Positions 8,675 through 16,983 of a stretch of 64,000 nt of DNA are shown piece by piece. The notes beneath the pieces are model-generated. The model was not told where the DNA came from. It saw only the letters and a list, made by a program, of their open reading frames with translations, and did not search any database. Each line of letters begins with the position of its first letter. Positions within the stretch are counted from its first letter, which is position 1. The position numbers were made by a program, and so were the translations under genes. This DNA is from Lacinutrix sp. Bg11-31 (lineage in GTDB: Bacteria; Bacteroidota; Bacteroidia; Flavobacteriales; Flavobacteriaceae): assembly GCF_002831665.1 (NCBI RefSeq), contig NZ_CP025118.1:2914001-2978000 (forward strand), written 5' to 3'.

Positions 8675-9091
8675 ATGAATAAAATAGAACACATTGGTAT
8701 TGCTGTTAAAAGCTTGAAAGATTCAAATAGTTTGTTTGCCAAGTTATTTGGTGAGCCACATTATAAAACTGAAGAAGTAAGGTCTGAAGGTGTAAATACG
8801 TCTTTTTTTCAAGTAGGTGATAATAAAATTGAATTACTTGAAGCGACTAAGGAAGACAGCCCAATAGCCAAGTTTATAGAGAAGAAAGGTGAAGGCATCC
8901 ACCACATAGCCTTCGATGTCGATGATATTGTAGCCGAAATTGAAAGACTTAAAAACGAAGGTTTTATTGTTTTAAACGAAATACCAAAAAAAGGAGCAGA
9001 CAATAAATTAGTAGCTTTTTTACACCCAAAGTCCTCTAATGGAGTACTAATAGAACTGTGTCAAGAAATAAAGGAAGAAATAAAGAAATAA
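8675..9091 (+). CDS. mce: Methylmalonyl-CoA epimerase
   Basis: A 138-residue protein of the vicinal oxygen chelate (glyoxalase) fold that interconverts the two epimers of methylmalonyl-CoA between propionyl-CoA carboxylation and the B12-dependent mutase. Two beta-alpha-beta modules are visible with the metal ligands IEHIGIAVK (His7 region), NKIELLE, HHIAFDVDD and GVLIELCQ. The motif set GIHHIAFDVDDI and the single-domain length separate it from glyoxalase I. It is monocistronic, transcribed divergently from rbfA, and followed by the tRNA gene. Confidence 0.9.
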   Translation: MNKIEHIGIAVKSLKDSNSLFAKLFGEPHYKTEEVRSEGVNTSFFQVGDNKIELLEATKEDSPIAKFIEKKGEGIHHIAFDVDDIVAEIERLKNEGFIVLNEIPKKGADNKLVAFLHPKSSNGVLIELCQEIKEEIKK

Positions 9092-9095
9092 AATG

Positions 9096-9126
9096 TTGTG
9101 ACCTTTTAAAATTAATATTAGATTTG
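9096..9126 (+). promoter_or_regulatory. Promoter of the tRNA gene
   Basis: TTG at 9096-9098, a 20-base spacer and TAGATTTG at 9119-9126 match the Bacteroidota TTG-N19..22-TAnnTTTG promoter. The end of the -7 element is 12 bases before the mature tRNA. Confidence 0.75.
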
Positions 9127-9138
9127 CAAACCAATTTT

Positions 9139-9212
9139 GGTCCCATAGCTCAGTTGGTTAGAGCACCTGACTCATAATCAGGTGGTCCTTGGTTCGAGCC
9201 CAAGTGGGACCA
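9139..9212 (+). tRNA. tRNA with CAU anticodon (elongator Met or Ile2)
   Basis: A 74-base cloverleaf folds without mismatch: acceptor GGTCCCA/TGGGACC, D-arm GCTC/GAGC, anticodon arm CCTGA-CTCATAA-TCAGG, T-arm CTTGG-TTCGAGC-CCAAG, discriminator A. The anticodon is CAU. It is not the initiator: the first acceptor pair is a normal G-C and the anticodon stem lacks the three G-C pairs. Whether it is elongator tRNA-Met or the lysidine-modified tRNA-Ile2 cannot be decided safely by eye. No CCA is encoded. Confidence 0.93.
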
Positions 9213-9223
9213 CATAAAATTGT

Positions 9224-9257
9224 AAAAGCCTTTCATTTATTTGAAAGGCTTTTTTTT
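9224..9257 (+). terminator. Intrinsic terminator of the tRNA gene
   Basis: AAAAGCCTTTCA and TGAAAGGCTTTT form a 12-base perfect stem followed by a run of T, directly after the tRNA. Confidence 0.9.
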
Positions 9258-9351
9258 GTTTTTGCTTTTAGCAGTTATGTCTTAAGTTTAAAAATTATTA
9301 AATATAGAATATAATCAAGCAGTTATTTATAGCCACTGCGCTGTACCTTCG

Positions 9352-10674
9352 TTATTTCTTATTATAAAACTTTCCATTTTTAATTACCATAAAGAGGTCA
9401 TCTATATGATCAATATTTTCCACAGGATTTGAATTTAAAAAAAGCAAATTTGCTTTTTTACCAACCTCAATGGTTCCTTGGTTATCAATAATTCCAGTTG
9501 CTTGTGCCGAATTTTTAGTAGCAGAAACAAGAGCTTCAAAAGGAGTGAAACCTGCTTCATTGACTAATAGCTTCATTTCATATTGCACAAATGTCGCTTG
9601 GTCAGAGTCGCTACCTGCAGCCACTTTTACACCTGCGTTTTTTGCTTCTCTAGTTATTCTTTTCGCCATTTCATACCTCCAGTGTGCATTCTTTAAACCT
9701 TTATAAGACTCATAAACAGTTAGTGTTGCGTCAAGGACCACATTATATTGTTTCATTAATTCAAAGATGGAATTAAGTTTAAGCTTGCTGTATTCTTCGT
9801 CCCAAAATTCAGGTAACATTTCTAACGCACCAGTTCCTTTCCAACTACTTGGAATATTCGTTTTTTCTCGATAAGTTTGATTCACAAGCATGTCTGAATG
9901 AGAAATAGAAATTACACCTGAAGACACTACATCTATGGGTAAAGTGGGTATTAAAGATGCGTGAGACCATACTGGAATGTTTTGTTTTTTTGCTTCTAAA
10001 ACAATTGTTTTAATTTGTTGGTTGGTTAACAATGCATAAAGTTTTATGCCTTTTGCACCAGTTCCTTTTGCTTGAGCAACTTCTAAAAGAATGTTTGAAT
10101 TGTCATCAATAGCTTTCATATAAGGCATTTGTCCACTTACTCCGCCTTGTGCAGTAGCCAAGGTTCTTGGGTCTTTAAAAAACTTAGAACCAGCCATTAA
10201 GGAAGAGTAATAGATATTAGGTGCTACTATATCTCCCACTAATGCATTTCTTGATAGACTAGATAAAGCTCTCGCATCACCAGCCATATCTCTAACAGAA
10301 GTGATACCTGTTAATAACATTTCTTTAAGCACTTTTTCTGCATTATCTCTTCTTTCTTCTGTTGGGTCTGTTGCAAAATGAACATGAGAATCAATTAAGC
10401 CAGGAACTACAAATTTTCCTTTTAATTTTATGGATGGAATTGTATCATTAAGACTATAGTTTTTAGATGGTAAAATCTTGGAAATTTTATCATTGTTGAT
10501 TATTATGGTATAATCATACAGTATATCATTTGTGTTTACGTCAATAATATTGACATTTTGCAAAGCATAAGAACTAAAACTTATTTGAGCGGTTGCTGTT
10601 GTAGTTGTCAAAACGAATAGAAGAGCACTTGATGCAATTTGCCTTAAGTTCATGTTTTTTAAGAGTTTTATCAT
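9352..10674 (-). CDS. Secreted amidohydrolase (imidazolonepropionase-like)
   Basis: A 440-residue metal-dependent hydrolase of the amidohydrolase superfamily with a signal peptide (ends T-A-T-A-Q near residue 29), so it acts in the periplasm. Metal-site motifs are visible: GLIDSHVHF (H-x-H), a lysine in GAKGIKLYALL, SHAS and SISHSD histidines, and AAGSDSDQ (final Asp). The end (IDNQGTIEVGKKANLLFLNSNP) closes the beta sandwich domain. The layout fits Xaa-Pro dipeptidase or prolidase-like members. The substrate is unknown. The next in-frame ATG, at 10653, is a possible alternative start that leaves a more compact signal peptide. A palindrome at 10699-10715 lies 25 bases upstream. Confidence 0.82.
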   Translation of the reverse strand: MIKLLKNMNLRQIASSALLFVLTTTTATAQISFSSYALQNVNIIDVNTNDILYDYTIIINNDKISKILPSKNYSLNDTIPSIKLKGKFVVPGLIDSHVHFATDPTEERRDNAEKVLKEMLLTGITSVRDMAGDARALSSLSRNALVGDIVAPNIYYSSLMAGSKFFKDPRTLATAQGGVSGQMPYMKAIDDNSNILLEVAQAKGTGAKGIKLYALLTNQQIKTIVLEAKKQNIPVWSHASLIPTLPIDVVSSGVISISHSDMLVNQTYREKTNIPSSWKGTGALEMLPEFWDEEYSKLKLNSIFELMKQYNVVLDATLTVYESYKGLKNAHWRYEMAKRITREAKNAGVKVAAGSDSDQATFVQYEMKLLVNEAGFTPFEALVSATKNSAQATGIIDNQGTIEVGKKANLLFLNSNPVENIDHIDDLFMVIKNGKFYNKK

Positions 10675-10698
10675 TGGTTATCGGTTTGTTATATTGAA

Positions 10699-10715
10699 AT
10701 ACAACTCTGTTGTAT
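10699..10715. promoter_or_regulatory. Operator-like palindrome upstream of the amidohydrolase
   Basis: ATACAAC-TCT-GTTGTAT is a perfect seven-base inverted repeat with a three-base centre, 25 bases before the amidohydrolase start. Its size suits a dimeric repressor. The rest of the 362-base gap 10675-11036 has no open frame that I can support. Confidence 0.35.
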
Positions 10716-10954
10716 AGGAATAGTGTGAGGGTTTTTGAAGAGAAATCAGCCGTAACAAAACAGCACGAACTGTTGATTAAGCACTAAACTACACATTATT
10801 TTTATATGGTGCTACCAAACATTTTTTATTCATCAGTCCGAATTAAAATCAGACAGTAAGCCTCTTTTTGATAGATTCCGAAGAATAAATTCAAACATAA
10901 AACTATTAAAAGCGCTAATATTGAGTGATTCTGGTATTTTATCGAAAAAAAACT

Positions 10955-10974
10955 ACACTTCGTAGAGTGTTTTT
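10955..10974 (+). terminator. Terminator-like hairpin with no obvious upstream gene
   Basis: ACACT-(TCGTAG)-AGTGT followed by five T lies in the non-coding gap, preceded by a run of A. It could end antisense or leader transcripts, or be chance in this AT-rich gap. Confidence 0.3.
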
Positions 10975-10995
10975 AACGAATAAGTGATAAAAAGT

Positions 10996-11025
10996 TTTGT
11001 AAAGACGGTTTTTTTTATACATTTA
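10996..11025 (+). promoter_or_regulatory. Promoter of the small PID-CTERM-like gene
   Basis: TTTG at 10996-10999, an 18-base spacer and TACATTTA at 11018-11025 fit the Bacteroidota promoter with one deviation (last base A). The start codon follows 12 bases after. Confidence 0.5.
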
Positions 11026-11036
11026 CACTCCGAATT

Positions 11037-11240
11037 ATGATACAAAATAAAAAAATATTTGCCTCAATCTTATTTTTATTAATAAGTTTTGTATGCTCAG
11101 CTCAAACACCTCCACCACCTCCCTTAGGACCTGCTGGACCTGTAGGATTACCTATAGACAGTGGTTTAATTGCGTTGTTTGCAGTAGGCGTTTTGTATGG
11201 TATTTATAAAATGTATCGTCTTAAAAAAAAAGCAATCTAG
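11037..11240 (+). CDS. Small exported protein with PID-CTERM-like sorting signal
   Basis: A 67-residue protein with three parts. Residues 1-22 are a signal peptide ending in S-A-Q. Residues 23-38 are a proline/glycine tract (TPPPPPLGPAGPVG). Residues 39-67 read LPIDSG, a hydrophobic helix (LIALFAVGVLYGIY) and a basic tail (RLKKKAI). A conserved P-I-D motif plus helix plus basic end is the pattern of short Bacteroidota 'PID-CTERM' sorting tails, a PEP-CTERM/LPXTG-like logic. Almost nothing remains once the signal and tail are removed. A good promoter lies just upstream. The last four bases (CTAG) are shared with the stop of the converging riboflavin synthase gene. Confidence 0.7.
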   Translation: MIQNKKIFASILFLLISFVCSAQTPPPPPLGPAGPVGLPIDSGLIALFAVGVLYGIYKMYRLKKKAI

Positions 11241-11827
11241 CTATTTAAAGCGTTTAGTCTCGAAACGTATTTTCCAATAACATCAAATTCTAAATTCACT
11301 ATAGAGCCAATTTTAAAAGCTTTAAAATTTGTGTGCTCGTATGTGTAGGGAATTATAGCGACACTAAATGTATCTCGTTTAGAGTTCACAACTGTTAAAC
11401 TCACTCCATTTACAGTTACAGAGCCTTTTTCAATTGTTATATTACTAAGAGAGGAATCGTATTTAAAAGTAAACAACCAACTTCCTTCGGTTTCTTTAAC
11501 ATTTATGCATTGTGCAATTTGGTCTACATGTCCTTGTACAATATGTCCATCAAGCCTGTCGCCAAGTTTCATTGCACGTTCTAAATTAACTGTGTCTGAA
11601 AGCTTTAGATTTCCAATATTTGTTTTGTCTAAGGTTTCTTTAATAGCAGTAACTGTGTAATTATTACCCTCAATTTTAACAACAGTTAAACACACACCAT
11701 TATGCGCAACACTTTGATCTATTTTTAATTCGCTTGTAAAAGCACTTTCAACTGTAATATGTAAGTTGTCTTTTTCCTTTTTAAGATTTGTAACGTGACC
11801 CAAGCTTTCAATAATTCCTGTAAACAT
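11237..11827 (-). CDS. ribE: Riboflavin synthase, alpha subunit
   Basis: A 196-residue riboflavin synthase that dismutates two 6,7-dimethyl-8-ribityllumazine molecules into riboflavin. The internal duplication typical of the family is clear: MFTGIIESLG at the start, NGVCLTVV in the first barrel and NGVSLTVV in the second, plus GHIVQGHVD. Length is slightly under the usual 200-215. No other rib gene is adjacent. It is transcribed divergently from pdxA across a 66-base gap, so two cofactor genes share one promoter region. Confidence 0.95.
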   Translation of the reverse strand: MFTGIIESLGHVTNLKKEKDNLHITVESAFTSELKIDQSVAHNGVCLTVVKIEGNNYTVTAIKETLDKTNIGNLKLSDTVNLERAMKLGDRLDGHIVQGHVDQIAQCINVKETEGSWLFTFKYDSSLSNITIEKGSVTVNGVSLTVVNSKRDTFSVAIIPYTYEHTNFKAFKIGSIVNLEFDVIGKYVSRLNALNS

Positions 11828-11849
11828 ACTTTTAACTATATTATTTGGT

Positions 11850-11857
11850 TAAATTTG
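11850..11857 (+). promoter_or_regulatory. -7 promoter element for pdxA
   Basis: TAAATTTG, an exact -7 consensus, 36 bases before the pdxA ATG in the ribE/pdxA divergent gap. Confidence 0.5.
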
Positions 11858-11893
11858 CGTGTATAAAATTACGAACAATAGTTAGCATTATTA

Positions 11894-12973
11894 ATGAAGA
11901 GAGAAGAAAAAATAATTGTAGGCATCTCTATAGGAGATTTAAACGGTATAGGTTCAGAAATTGTATTAAAGATTTTTGAAGATAATAGAATGCTGGATTT
12001 CTTTACTCCAGTAATTTTTGCATCTACAAAAACAATGACTTTTGTTAAGAACCATTTTAAGTTAAACATTAATTTGAATGGTATAAATAATGCAAACGAA
12101 ATTCTTCACGGTAAAGTAAACGTGCTAAATTGTTGGAAAGAAAACGTAAACATTAATTTTGGTAAAGAAGACACTAAAATAGGTGAGTATGCTATTAAAT
12201 CTCTTGAAAGCGCAACAAAAGCTTTAAAGGACAAAACAATAGATGTGTTAGTAACAGCACCTATTAATAAAAGTAATATTCAGTCTGAAACCTTTAAATT
12301 TCCTGGGCATACAGATTATCTCGCTCAAGAACTAGAAGGAGATAGCTTAATGTTTATGGTTACAGAGACATTAAGAGTTGGTTTACTAACAGACCATGTC
12401 CCAGTAAAAGATGTTTCAAGTCATATCTCTGCAGAATTAATAACTAAAAAAATAGAGACTGTTTACAATTCTTTAAAAAAGGATTTCAGAATTAGTAAGC
12501 CAAAAATAGCTGTTTTAGGCATAAATCCTCATACAGGAGATAATGGTGTTATTGGTACAGAAGATGATACCGTAATGCGACCAACATTAAAAAAGATTAA
12601 AGAAAGCGGGAAATTAGTTTTTGGACCTTACGCAGCAGATAGTTTTTTTGGAAGTGATAATTACAAAAGTTTCGATGCTATAATCGCATCATATCACGAT
12701 CAAGGTTTAATACCATTTAAAACATTATCGTTTGGTCAAGGTGTAAACTTTACTGCAGGACTAAATAGAATAAGGACATCGCCAGATCATGGCACAGCTT
12801 ATGAGATTGCAGGTAAAGGTATAGCAGATACAGGTTCTTTTAAAGAAGCTCTTTTTACAGCTGTTAGTATTTTCAATAATAGAAATGAATTTGAAGAGCT
12901 AAACAAAAACCCTTTAACCATTGGTAAAAGGAAGCGTTTTGATGAAAGAAAATACGAGTCAAAAAAGAAGTAA
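11894..12973 (+). CDS. pdxA: 4-hydroxythreonine-4-phosphate dehydrogenase
   Basis: A 359-residue PdxA that oxidises 4-phosphohydroxythreonine on the DXP-dependent route to pyridoxal phosphate. The family motifs are present: GDLNGIGSEIVLK, TAPINKSNIQ, FPGHTDYLA, HDQGLIPFK and RTSPDHGTAYEIAGKG, which supply the three metal-binding histidines. The basic carboxy end makes it a little longer than the usual 330. The gene starts a plus-strand block with the DUF177, L32 and fabH genes, although a further promoter element lies before the DUF177 gene. Confidence 0.95.
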   Translation: MKREEKIIVGISIGDLNGIGSEIVLKIFEDNRMLDFFTPVIFASTKTMTFVKNHFKLNINLNGINNANEILHGKVNVLNCWKENVNINFGKEDTKIGEYAIKSLESATKALKDKTIDVLVTAPINKSNIQSETFKFPGHTDYLAQELEGDSLMFMVTETLRVGLLTDHVPVKDVSSHISAELITKKIETVYNSLKKDFRISKPKIAVLGINPHTGDNGVIGTEDDTVMRPTLKKIKESGKLVFGPYAADSFFGSDNYKSFDAIIASYHDQGLIPFKTLSFGQGVNFTAGLNRIRTSPDHGTAYEIAGKGIADTGSFKEALFTAVSIFNNRNEFEELNKNPLTIGKRKRFDERKYESKKK

Positions 12974-13015
12974 ACAAAAAATTGTTAATAAGTCTGCTCA
13001 ATAAATAAAAAATTG

Positions 13016-13023
13016 TATATTTG
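13016..13023 (+). promoter_or_regulatory. -7 element that fixes the DUF177 start
   Basis: TATATTTG matches TAnnTTTG and overlaps an in-frame upstream start option (13013). Transcription would start near 13030, so translation must begin at the ATG at 13046. Confidence 0.6.
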
Positions 13024-13045
13024 CAGGCTCAAAATAGATGCGATA

Positions 13046-13585
13046 ATGAAGCCATTGAAAGAGTTTACAATTCCATTTGTAGGTTTAAAAGAAGGAAAAC
13101 ATCATTTTGATTTTAATATTGATAATAAGTTCTTTGAATATTTTGAATATGAAGACTTTAATAGTAGTAATTTAAAAGTTGATGTTGAATTTGTAAAAAA
13201 ATCAACACTTTTAGAACTACATTTTGAAGTTTCAGGAACAGTAAACGTTAATTGCGACGTTACTAACGAACCTTACGATCAATCGTTGCAAAATGAATTT
13301 GATTTAGTAGTTAAGTTTGGTGATGAGTATAATGATGAGAATATAGATATTTTAATCATTTCGCATGGAGAATACGAGATTAGTATACAACAATATGTAT
13401 ATGAACTTATAGTATTAGCTATGCCAACAAAAAGAATTCATCCTGGAATTGAAGATGGTACATTAGATTCAGACATACTTGAAAGATTAGAAGAATTAAG
13501 TCCTAAAGAAAAGGATATAAAAGAAGACCAAGAGGAAACAGATCCTCGTTGGAATACATTAAAGAAACTATTAACGGATAAATAA
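13046..13585 (+). CDS. DUF177 (YceD-like) 23S rRNA accumulation protein
   Basis: A 179-residue protein from the start MKPLKEFTIPFVGLKEG. It belongs to the DUF177/YceD family, whose members affect 23S rRNA accumulation and are almost always encoded just before ribosomal protein L32, exactly as here (nine bases apart). The family features are an acidic body, a mid-protein VSGTVNVNCDVTNEPYDQ segment (in other lineages a C-x2-C site, here reduced to one Cys), and an acidic end with DPRWNTLKKLL, typical of Bacteroidota. A frame could be opened 11 codons earlier, but the promoter element there makes the ATG at 13046 the better start. Confidence 0.85.
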   Translation: MKPLKEFTIPFVGLKEGKHHFDFNIDNKFFEYFEYEDFNSSNLKVDVEFVKKSTLLELHFEVSGTVNVNCDVTNEPYDQSLQNEFDLVVKFGDEYNDENIDILIISHGEYEISIQQYVYELIVLAMPTKRIHPGIEDGTLDSDILERLEELSPKEKDIKEDQEETDPRWNTLKKLLTDK

Positions 13586-13594
13586 AATAATAAA

Positions 13595-13798
13595 ATGGCA
13601 CATCCTAAAAGAAAAATCTCGAAAACAAGAAGAGATAAGAGAAGAACACATTACAAAGCAACTGCGCCACAGGTTGCAACTTGCCCAACAACTGGTGAGC
13701 CGCATTTATACCATAGAGCACATTGGTTCGAAGGTAAATTATATTACAGAGGTCAGGTTTTAATTGACAATGCTGTTGCAGAAGAGAATATTGCATAA
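13595..13798 (+). CDS. rpmF: Ribosomal protein bL32
   Basis: A 67-residue large-subunit protein starting [21 protein letters not shown], the classical basic L32 amino terminus. Only one of the zinc cysteines is left ([14 protein letters not shown]), so this is a zinc-free form as in many Bacteroidota. It follows the DUF177 gene by nine bases and ends at a strong terminator, separating it from fabH. Confidence 0.97.
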   Translation: MAHPKRKISKTRRDKRRTHYKATAPQVATCPTTGEPHLYHRAHWFEGKLYYRGQVLIDNAVAEENIA

Positions 13799-13818
13799 TT
13801 TACTATGCATGCATATAG

Positions 13819-13847
13819 AAAAACGCTCACTTGTGAGCGTTTTTTTT
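13819..13847 (+). terminator. Intrinsic terminator after rpmF
   Basis: AAAACGCTCAC-TT-GTGAGCGTTTT with a following T-run, 20 bases after the L32 stop. The remaining gap to fabH (13848-13976) shows no clear consensus promoter. Confidence 0.9.
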
Positions 13848-13976
13848 GTGATATATTTTTCTTTCAGTTAAAAACAACTTAATTTGCACGTAATTAACCA
13901 AGATTCACTATTTTTAATAAAAATCCGCCTTCTTTTGGCGATTTCGAGCAGTTTTTGGTTAAATTAACTTAAAAGT

Positions 13977-14972
13977 ATGAGTAAAATCTCTGCGGCAATT
14001 ACAGCTGTTGGCGCTTATGTGCCAGAATATATATTAACCAATAAGATTTTAGAATCGATGGTTGATACTAACAACGAATGGATAACCTCAAGAACAGGTA
14101 TCAAAGAACGTCGCATCCTAAAAGGAGAAGGTAAAGGTACTTCCTTTATGGCTATTAGAGCCGCTCAAGATCTTCTTAAAAAATCTAATATAAGTCCTGA
14201 AGACATAGAATTGGTAATTGTAGCTACTGCAACACCAGATATGCAAGCAGCATCTACTGCAGCATATACTGCTACACAAATAGGAGCTGTAAATGCATTC
14301 TCTTTCGATTTGGAAGCAGCATGTTCAGGTTTTCTCTTTGGCATGTCTACAGCAGCTAGATATATCGAATCTGGACGTTATAAAAATGTATTACTTATTG
14401 GAGCAGACAAAAACTCTTCAATGATTAATTATGAGGATAGGGCAACATGTATCATCTTTGGAGATGGAGCAGGAGCTGTTTTATTTCAGCCAAATGAAGA
14501 AGGTTTAGGTTTACAAGACGAATACCTAAGAAGTGATGGGTCAGGTAGAGAATTTCTTCAAGTAAAATCAAGTGGTTCTTCTTATCCTGTAACAGCAGAA
14601 ACTATAGCTAAAAAAGAAAATTTTGTTTTTCAAGATGGAAAAACAGTTTTTAAAAACGCAGTTTTTAATATGGCAGATGTCGCTGAAAAAATTCTTAAAA
14701 GAAATAATTTATCAAAAGATGATGTTACTTGGTTAGCAGCACATCAAGCTAATAAGAGAATTATTGATGCAACAGCAAAACGTATTGAGCTGGATAGCAA
14801 AAAAGTAATGATGAATATAGAGAAGTATGGAAACACTACTTCTGCAACATTACCATTATTAATAAATGATTATGAATCGCAATTAAAAAAAGGCGATACT
14901 ATTATTTTTGCCGCCTTTGGAGGTGGCTTTACTTGGGGCTCAATATATTTAAAATGGGCTTACAATTCTTAA
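13977..14972 (+). CDS. fabH: Beta-ketoacyl-ACP synthase III
   Basis: A 331-residue initiating condensing enzyme that joins an acyl-CoA to malonyl-ACP. The catalytic triad motifs are visible: EAACSGFLFG (Cys116), AAHQANKRI (His) and GNTTSATLPLL (Asn). The start motif ITAVGAYVPEYILTN and TGIKERR are typical. It heads fabH-accB-accC with gaps of 36 and 84 bases and no terminator between, so it commits acetyl-CoA to fatty-acid synthesis together with the carboxylase. The plsX gene that usually lies between rpmF and fabH in other bacteria is absent. Confidence 0.96.
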   Translation: MSKISAAITAVGAYVPEYILTNKILESMVDTNNEWITSRTGIKERRILKGEGKGTSFMAIRAAQDLLKKSNISPEDIELVIVATATPDMQAASTAAYTATQIGAVNAFSFDLEAACSGFLFGMSTAARYIESGRYKNVLLIGADKNSSMINYEDRATCIIFGDGAGAVLFQPNEEGLGLQDEYLRSDGSGREFLQVKSSGSSYPVTAETIAKKENFVFQDGKTVFKNAVFNMADVAEKILKRNNLSKDDVTWLAAHQANKRIIDATAKRIELDSKKVMMNIEKYGNTTSATLPLLINDYESQLKKGDTIIFAAFGGGFTWGSIYLKWAYNS

Positions 14973-15008
14973 AAACTAACTAAAAAAACACTTAATAACT
15001 CTAATATT

Positions 15009-15482
15009 ATGGATTTAAAAGACATTCAAAACTTAATCAAGTTTGTAGCAAAATCTGGTGCAAGTGAGGTGAAATTAGAAACAGACGATGTTAAGATTAC
15101 AATAAAAACAGGATCTGAAGAAACAACTATTGTGCAACAAATGCCAATGGGCCAAATGCCGCAAATGCAAATGCCAGTAGCGCAAGCTCCTGTAGCATCA
15201 ACTCCAGCAGCAACACAAGCTTCGGAAAGCGAAGACTCTAAGTATATAACTGTAAAATCTCCAATTATTGGAACATTTTATAGAAAGCCATCACCAGACA
15301 AACCTTTATTTGTTGAGGTAGGACAGACTATAGCAGAAGGAGACGTACTTTGTATTATTGAAGCTATGAAATTATTTAACGAAATAGAATCTGAAGTTTC
15401 AGGTAAAGTAGTTAAAATTTTAGTAGACGATTCTTCTCCTGTAGAATTTGATCAACCATTATTTTTAGTAGATCCATCATAA
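15009..15482 (+). CDS. accB: Biotin carboxyl carrier protein of acetyl-CoA carboxylase
   Basis: A 157-residue carrier. Residues 1-40 form a helical amino region, residues 42-75 a Pro/Ala/Met/Gln linker with several MP(M/Q) units, and residues 78-157 the biotinyl domain. The biotin is attached to Lys121 in EAMKLFNEI. It lies directly before accC, the usual pairing; the carboxyltransferase genes are not in the window. Confidence 0.97.
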   Translation: MDLKDIQNLIKFVAKSGASEVKLETDDVKITIKTGSEETTIVQQMPMGQMPQMQMPVAQAPVASTPAATQASESEDSKYITVKSPIIGTFYRKPSPDKPLFVEVGQTIAEGDVLCIIEAMKLFNEIESEVSGKVVKILVDDSSPVEFDQPLFLVDPS

Positions 15483-15566
15483 CAATTTAAAATTCCAATA
15501 CACAAGTTCTAAATTTTTAAAATCTAGGATTTAATGCTAGGAAATTTAATTATTAAAAAATAAGTT

Positions 15567-16919
15567 ATGTTTAAAAAAATACTAATTGCCAATAGAGGTG
15601 AAATAGCACTACGTGTTATTAGAACTTGTAAAGAAATGGGTATCAAGACAGTAGCTGTTTATTCTACTGCAGATGCCGAAAGTCTTCACGTAAAATTTGC
15701 AGACGAAGCGGTTTGTATTGGTCCTCCACCAAGTAAAGACTCGTATTTAAAAATGTCTAACATTATAGCAGCTGCAGAAATTACAAACGCAGATGCAATT
15801 CATCCTGGGTATGGCTTTTTATCAGAAAACGCTAAGTTTTCTAAAATTTGTGCCGAACACGAAATCAAATTTATTGGTGCCTCTCCAGAGATGATTGATA
15901 GAATGGGAGATAAAGCAAATGCAAAATCAACCATGATTGAAGCAGGAGTGCCATGTGTTCCAGGAAGTGAAGGCGTTATAGAAACATTCGAAGACTGTAA
16001 AAAAATAGCTAAAGAAACCGGTTACCCAGTAATGCTTAAAGCATCTGCAGGTGGTGGTGGAAAAGGTATGCGAGCAGTTTGGAAACCAGAAGATTTACAG
16101 AACGCTTGGGAATCTGCTCGAGCAGAATCTAAAGCCGCATTTGGAAATGACGATATGTATATGGAAAAGCTTATTGAAGAGCCTCGCCATATTGAAATTC
16201 AAATTGTTGGGGATTCTAAAGGAACAGCTTGTCACTTATCAGAAAGAGATTGCTCGATCCAAAGACGTCACCAAAAATTAACAGAAGAAGTACCTTCTCC
16301 ATTCATGACGCCTGCTTTGCGTAAAAAAATGGGAGAAGCTGCAGTTAAAGCTGCCGAATATATTAAATATGAAGGCGCAGGAACAGTAGAGTTTCTAGTA
16401 GATAAACACAGAAATTTTTTCTTCATGGAGATGAATACACGTATTCAAGTAGAACATCCAATTACAGAACAAGTAATAGATTTCGACTTAATCCGTGAGC
16501 AAATTCTAGTAGCTGCAGGTGTGCCAATTTCTGGTAAAAACTATTTACCACAATTACACTCTATAGAATGTAGAATTAATGCCGAAGATCCATTTAACGA
16601 CTTTAGACCTTCGCCAGGAAAAATAACAACATTACATGCTCCTGGTGGTCATGGTGTGCGTTTAGATACGCATGTTTATGCAGGATATTCTATTCCGCCA
16701 AATTACGATTCTATGATTGCTAAGTTAATTACAACAGCGCAAACAAGAGAAGAAGCTATCAATAAAATGAAGCGTGCTTTAGACGAATTCGTAATAGAAG
16801 GTATCAAAACAACAATTCCGTTCCATAGACAATTAATGGATCACCCAGATTATTTAGCTGGTAATTACACTACAAAATTCATGGAAGATTTTGTAATGCA
16901 AAAACCAACTGAAGACTAA
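15567..16919 (+). CDS. accC: Biotin carboxylase of acetyl-CoA carboxylase
   Basis: A 450-residue ATP-grasp enzyme that carboxylates the biotin on AccB. Order of domains: a preATP-grasp domain ([18 protein letters not shown]), the ATP-grasp core with the glycine loop [21 protein letters not shown] and the catalytic [12 protein letters not shown], then the carboxy-terminal domain ([26 protein letters not shown]). Length is standard. A strong terminator follows immediately. Confidence 0.97.
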   Translation: MFKKILIANRGEIALRVIRTCKEMGIKTVAVYSTADAESLHVKFADEAVCIGPPPSKDSYLKMSNIIAAAEITNADAIHPGYGFLSENAKFSKICAEHEIKFIGASPEMIDRMGDKANAKSTMIEAGVPCVPGSEGVIETFEDCKKIAKETGYPVMLKASAGGGGKGMRAVWKPEDLQNAWESARAESKAAFGNDDMYMEKLIEEPRHIEIQIVGDSKGTACHLSERDCSIQRRHQKLTEEVPSPFMTPALRKKMGEAAVKAAEYIKYEGAGTVEFLVDKHRNFFFMEMNTRIQVEHPITEQVIDFDLIREQILVAAGVPISGKNYLPQLHSIECRINAEDPFNDFRPSPGKITTLHAPGGHGVRLDTHVYAGYSIPPNYDSMIAKLITTAQTREEAINKMKRALDEFVIEGIKTTIPFHRQLMDHPDYLAGNYTTKFMEDFVMQKPTED

Positions 16920-16923
16920 AACA

Positions 16924-16958
16924 AAAAAGCGACTTGTAACACACAAGTCGCTTTTTTT
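16924..16958 (+). terminator. Intrinsic terminator after accC
   Basis: AAAAAGCGACTTGT and ACAAGTCGCTTTTT pair over a five-base loop and run into T, just five bases after the accC stop. Confidence 0.92.
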
Positions 16959-16983
16959 ATAACTATAATATTCTCTATTTTTT

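Noticed and set aside
9139..9212. Possible initiator tRNA
   Set aside because: First acceptor pair is G-C and the anticodon stem lacks the three G-C pairs of initiators.
13013..13045. Upstream start of the DUF177 gene
   Set aside because: It overlaps a consensus -7 element, so it is unlikely to be in the mRNA.
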